A stretch of DNA of 64,000 nt, from contig CABIYF010000002.1 of the NCBI GenBank assembly GCA_902362875.1, forward strand, positions 108,320-172,319, in the 5' to 3' direction. This document shows, in pieces, positions 63,916-64,000 of this stretch. The first letter of the stretch is position 1. Each line of letters starts with the position of its first letter. The stretch comes from Eubacteriaceae bacterium (GTDB lineage Bacteria > Bacillota > Clostridia > Lachnospirales > Lachnospiraceae). A program made the position numbers and the translations under genes. The notes under the pieces are model-generated. The model did no database searches and was not told the DNA's origin. It worked only from the letters and a program-made list of their open reading frames with translations.

Positions 63916-64000
63916 TGACCCCCAAGTTTGTAGCATCGTGGATTTACCTGTATACTATGAATTGGAAACACATCAATGGTAACAGGGATTACCGCATACA
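63911..64000. mobile_element. Possible insertion-element end interrupting the IIC gene
   Basis: Sequence from 63911 (TGTAATGACCCCCAAG) has no relation to a PTS IIC gene and opens with a TG and a GACCCC-type string, similar to ends of IS21-family elements as I recall them. Only 90 bp are visible, no transposase is in view, and no target duplication can be checked. Confidence 0.4.

Overview
The window is a low-GC Gram-positive chromosome segment from a spore-forming gut anaerobe, most likely a Lachnospiraceae (Clostridia) member. Pointers are the SCIFF peptide and its radical SAM maturase beside a fused secDF, a spoIIAA-spoIIAB-sigF operon, glycyl radical metabolism, mannose-family PTS genes, and long lysine-rich surface proteins. 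Genus is not resolvable from sequence alone. Nearly all genes lie on the + strand; the exceptions are a PHP phosphoesterase and a glycyl radical operon.

Layout. 1-9 kb: end of tgt, yajC, a convergent PHP gene, a small membrane protein, scfA-scfB, secDF, recJ and a HAD phosphatase. 9-25.5 kb: a surface region with a secreted C39-like protein, a sortase-assembled pilus locus (major pilin, two sortases, an InlB-repeat secreted protein, and a 2140-residue adhesin with an N-terminal thioester domain and C-terminal LPSTGG), then a secreted transglutaminase-like protein with 13 His/Cys repeats. 25.5-46 kb: two tRNAs and a housekeeping stretch (ispF, GNAT, MBL/beta-CASP, rluF, ligA, metA, ComEC-like MBL, HAD, folC, TPR, spoIIA operon, rho, rpmE, yqhQ-like, prmC, prfA, nadE), closed by a 144-bp element with 27-bp perfect inverted arms.

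46-57.4 kb looks like a fructan-utilisation locus. It has a membrane-tethered sugar-binding protein, a NarL-type histidine kinase and response regulator, a second tethered binding protein, a complete mannose-family PTS (IIA, IIB, IIC, IID), a small membrane protein and a large extracellular GH32 enzyme. No ABC permease or ATPase is present, so the two binding proteins probably sense sugar for the kinase.

57.4-64 kb holds a second carbohydrate module. A glycyl radical enzyme resembling E. coli YbiW/PflD, its activase and a small membrane protein are divergent from a GntR/UTRA regulator and a second mannose-family PTS (IIA, IIB, truncated IIC). The same 14-bp sequence, part of a palindrome, sits in the GRE promoter and just after the PTS promoter, tying both to the GntR protein. 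By analogy with E. coli YbiW/PflD this may be an anhydrohexitol-6-phosphate ring-opening (radical glycolysis) pathway. The second IIC stops abruptly near position 63911, where sequence resembling an insertion-element end begins.
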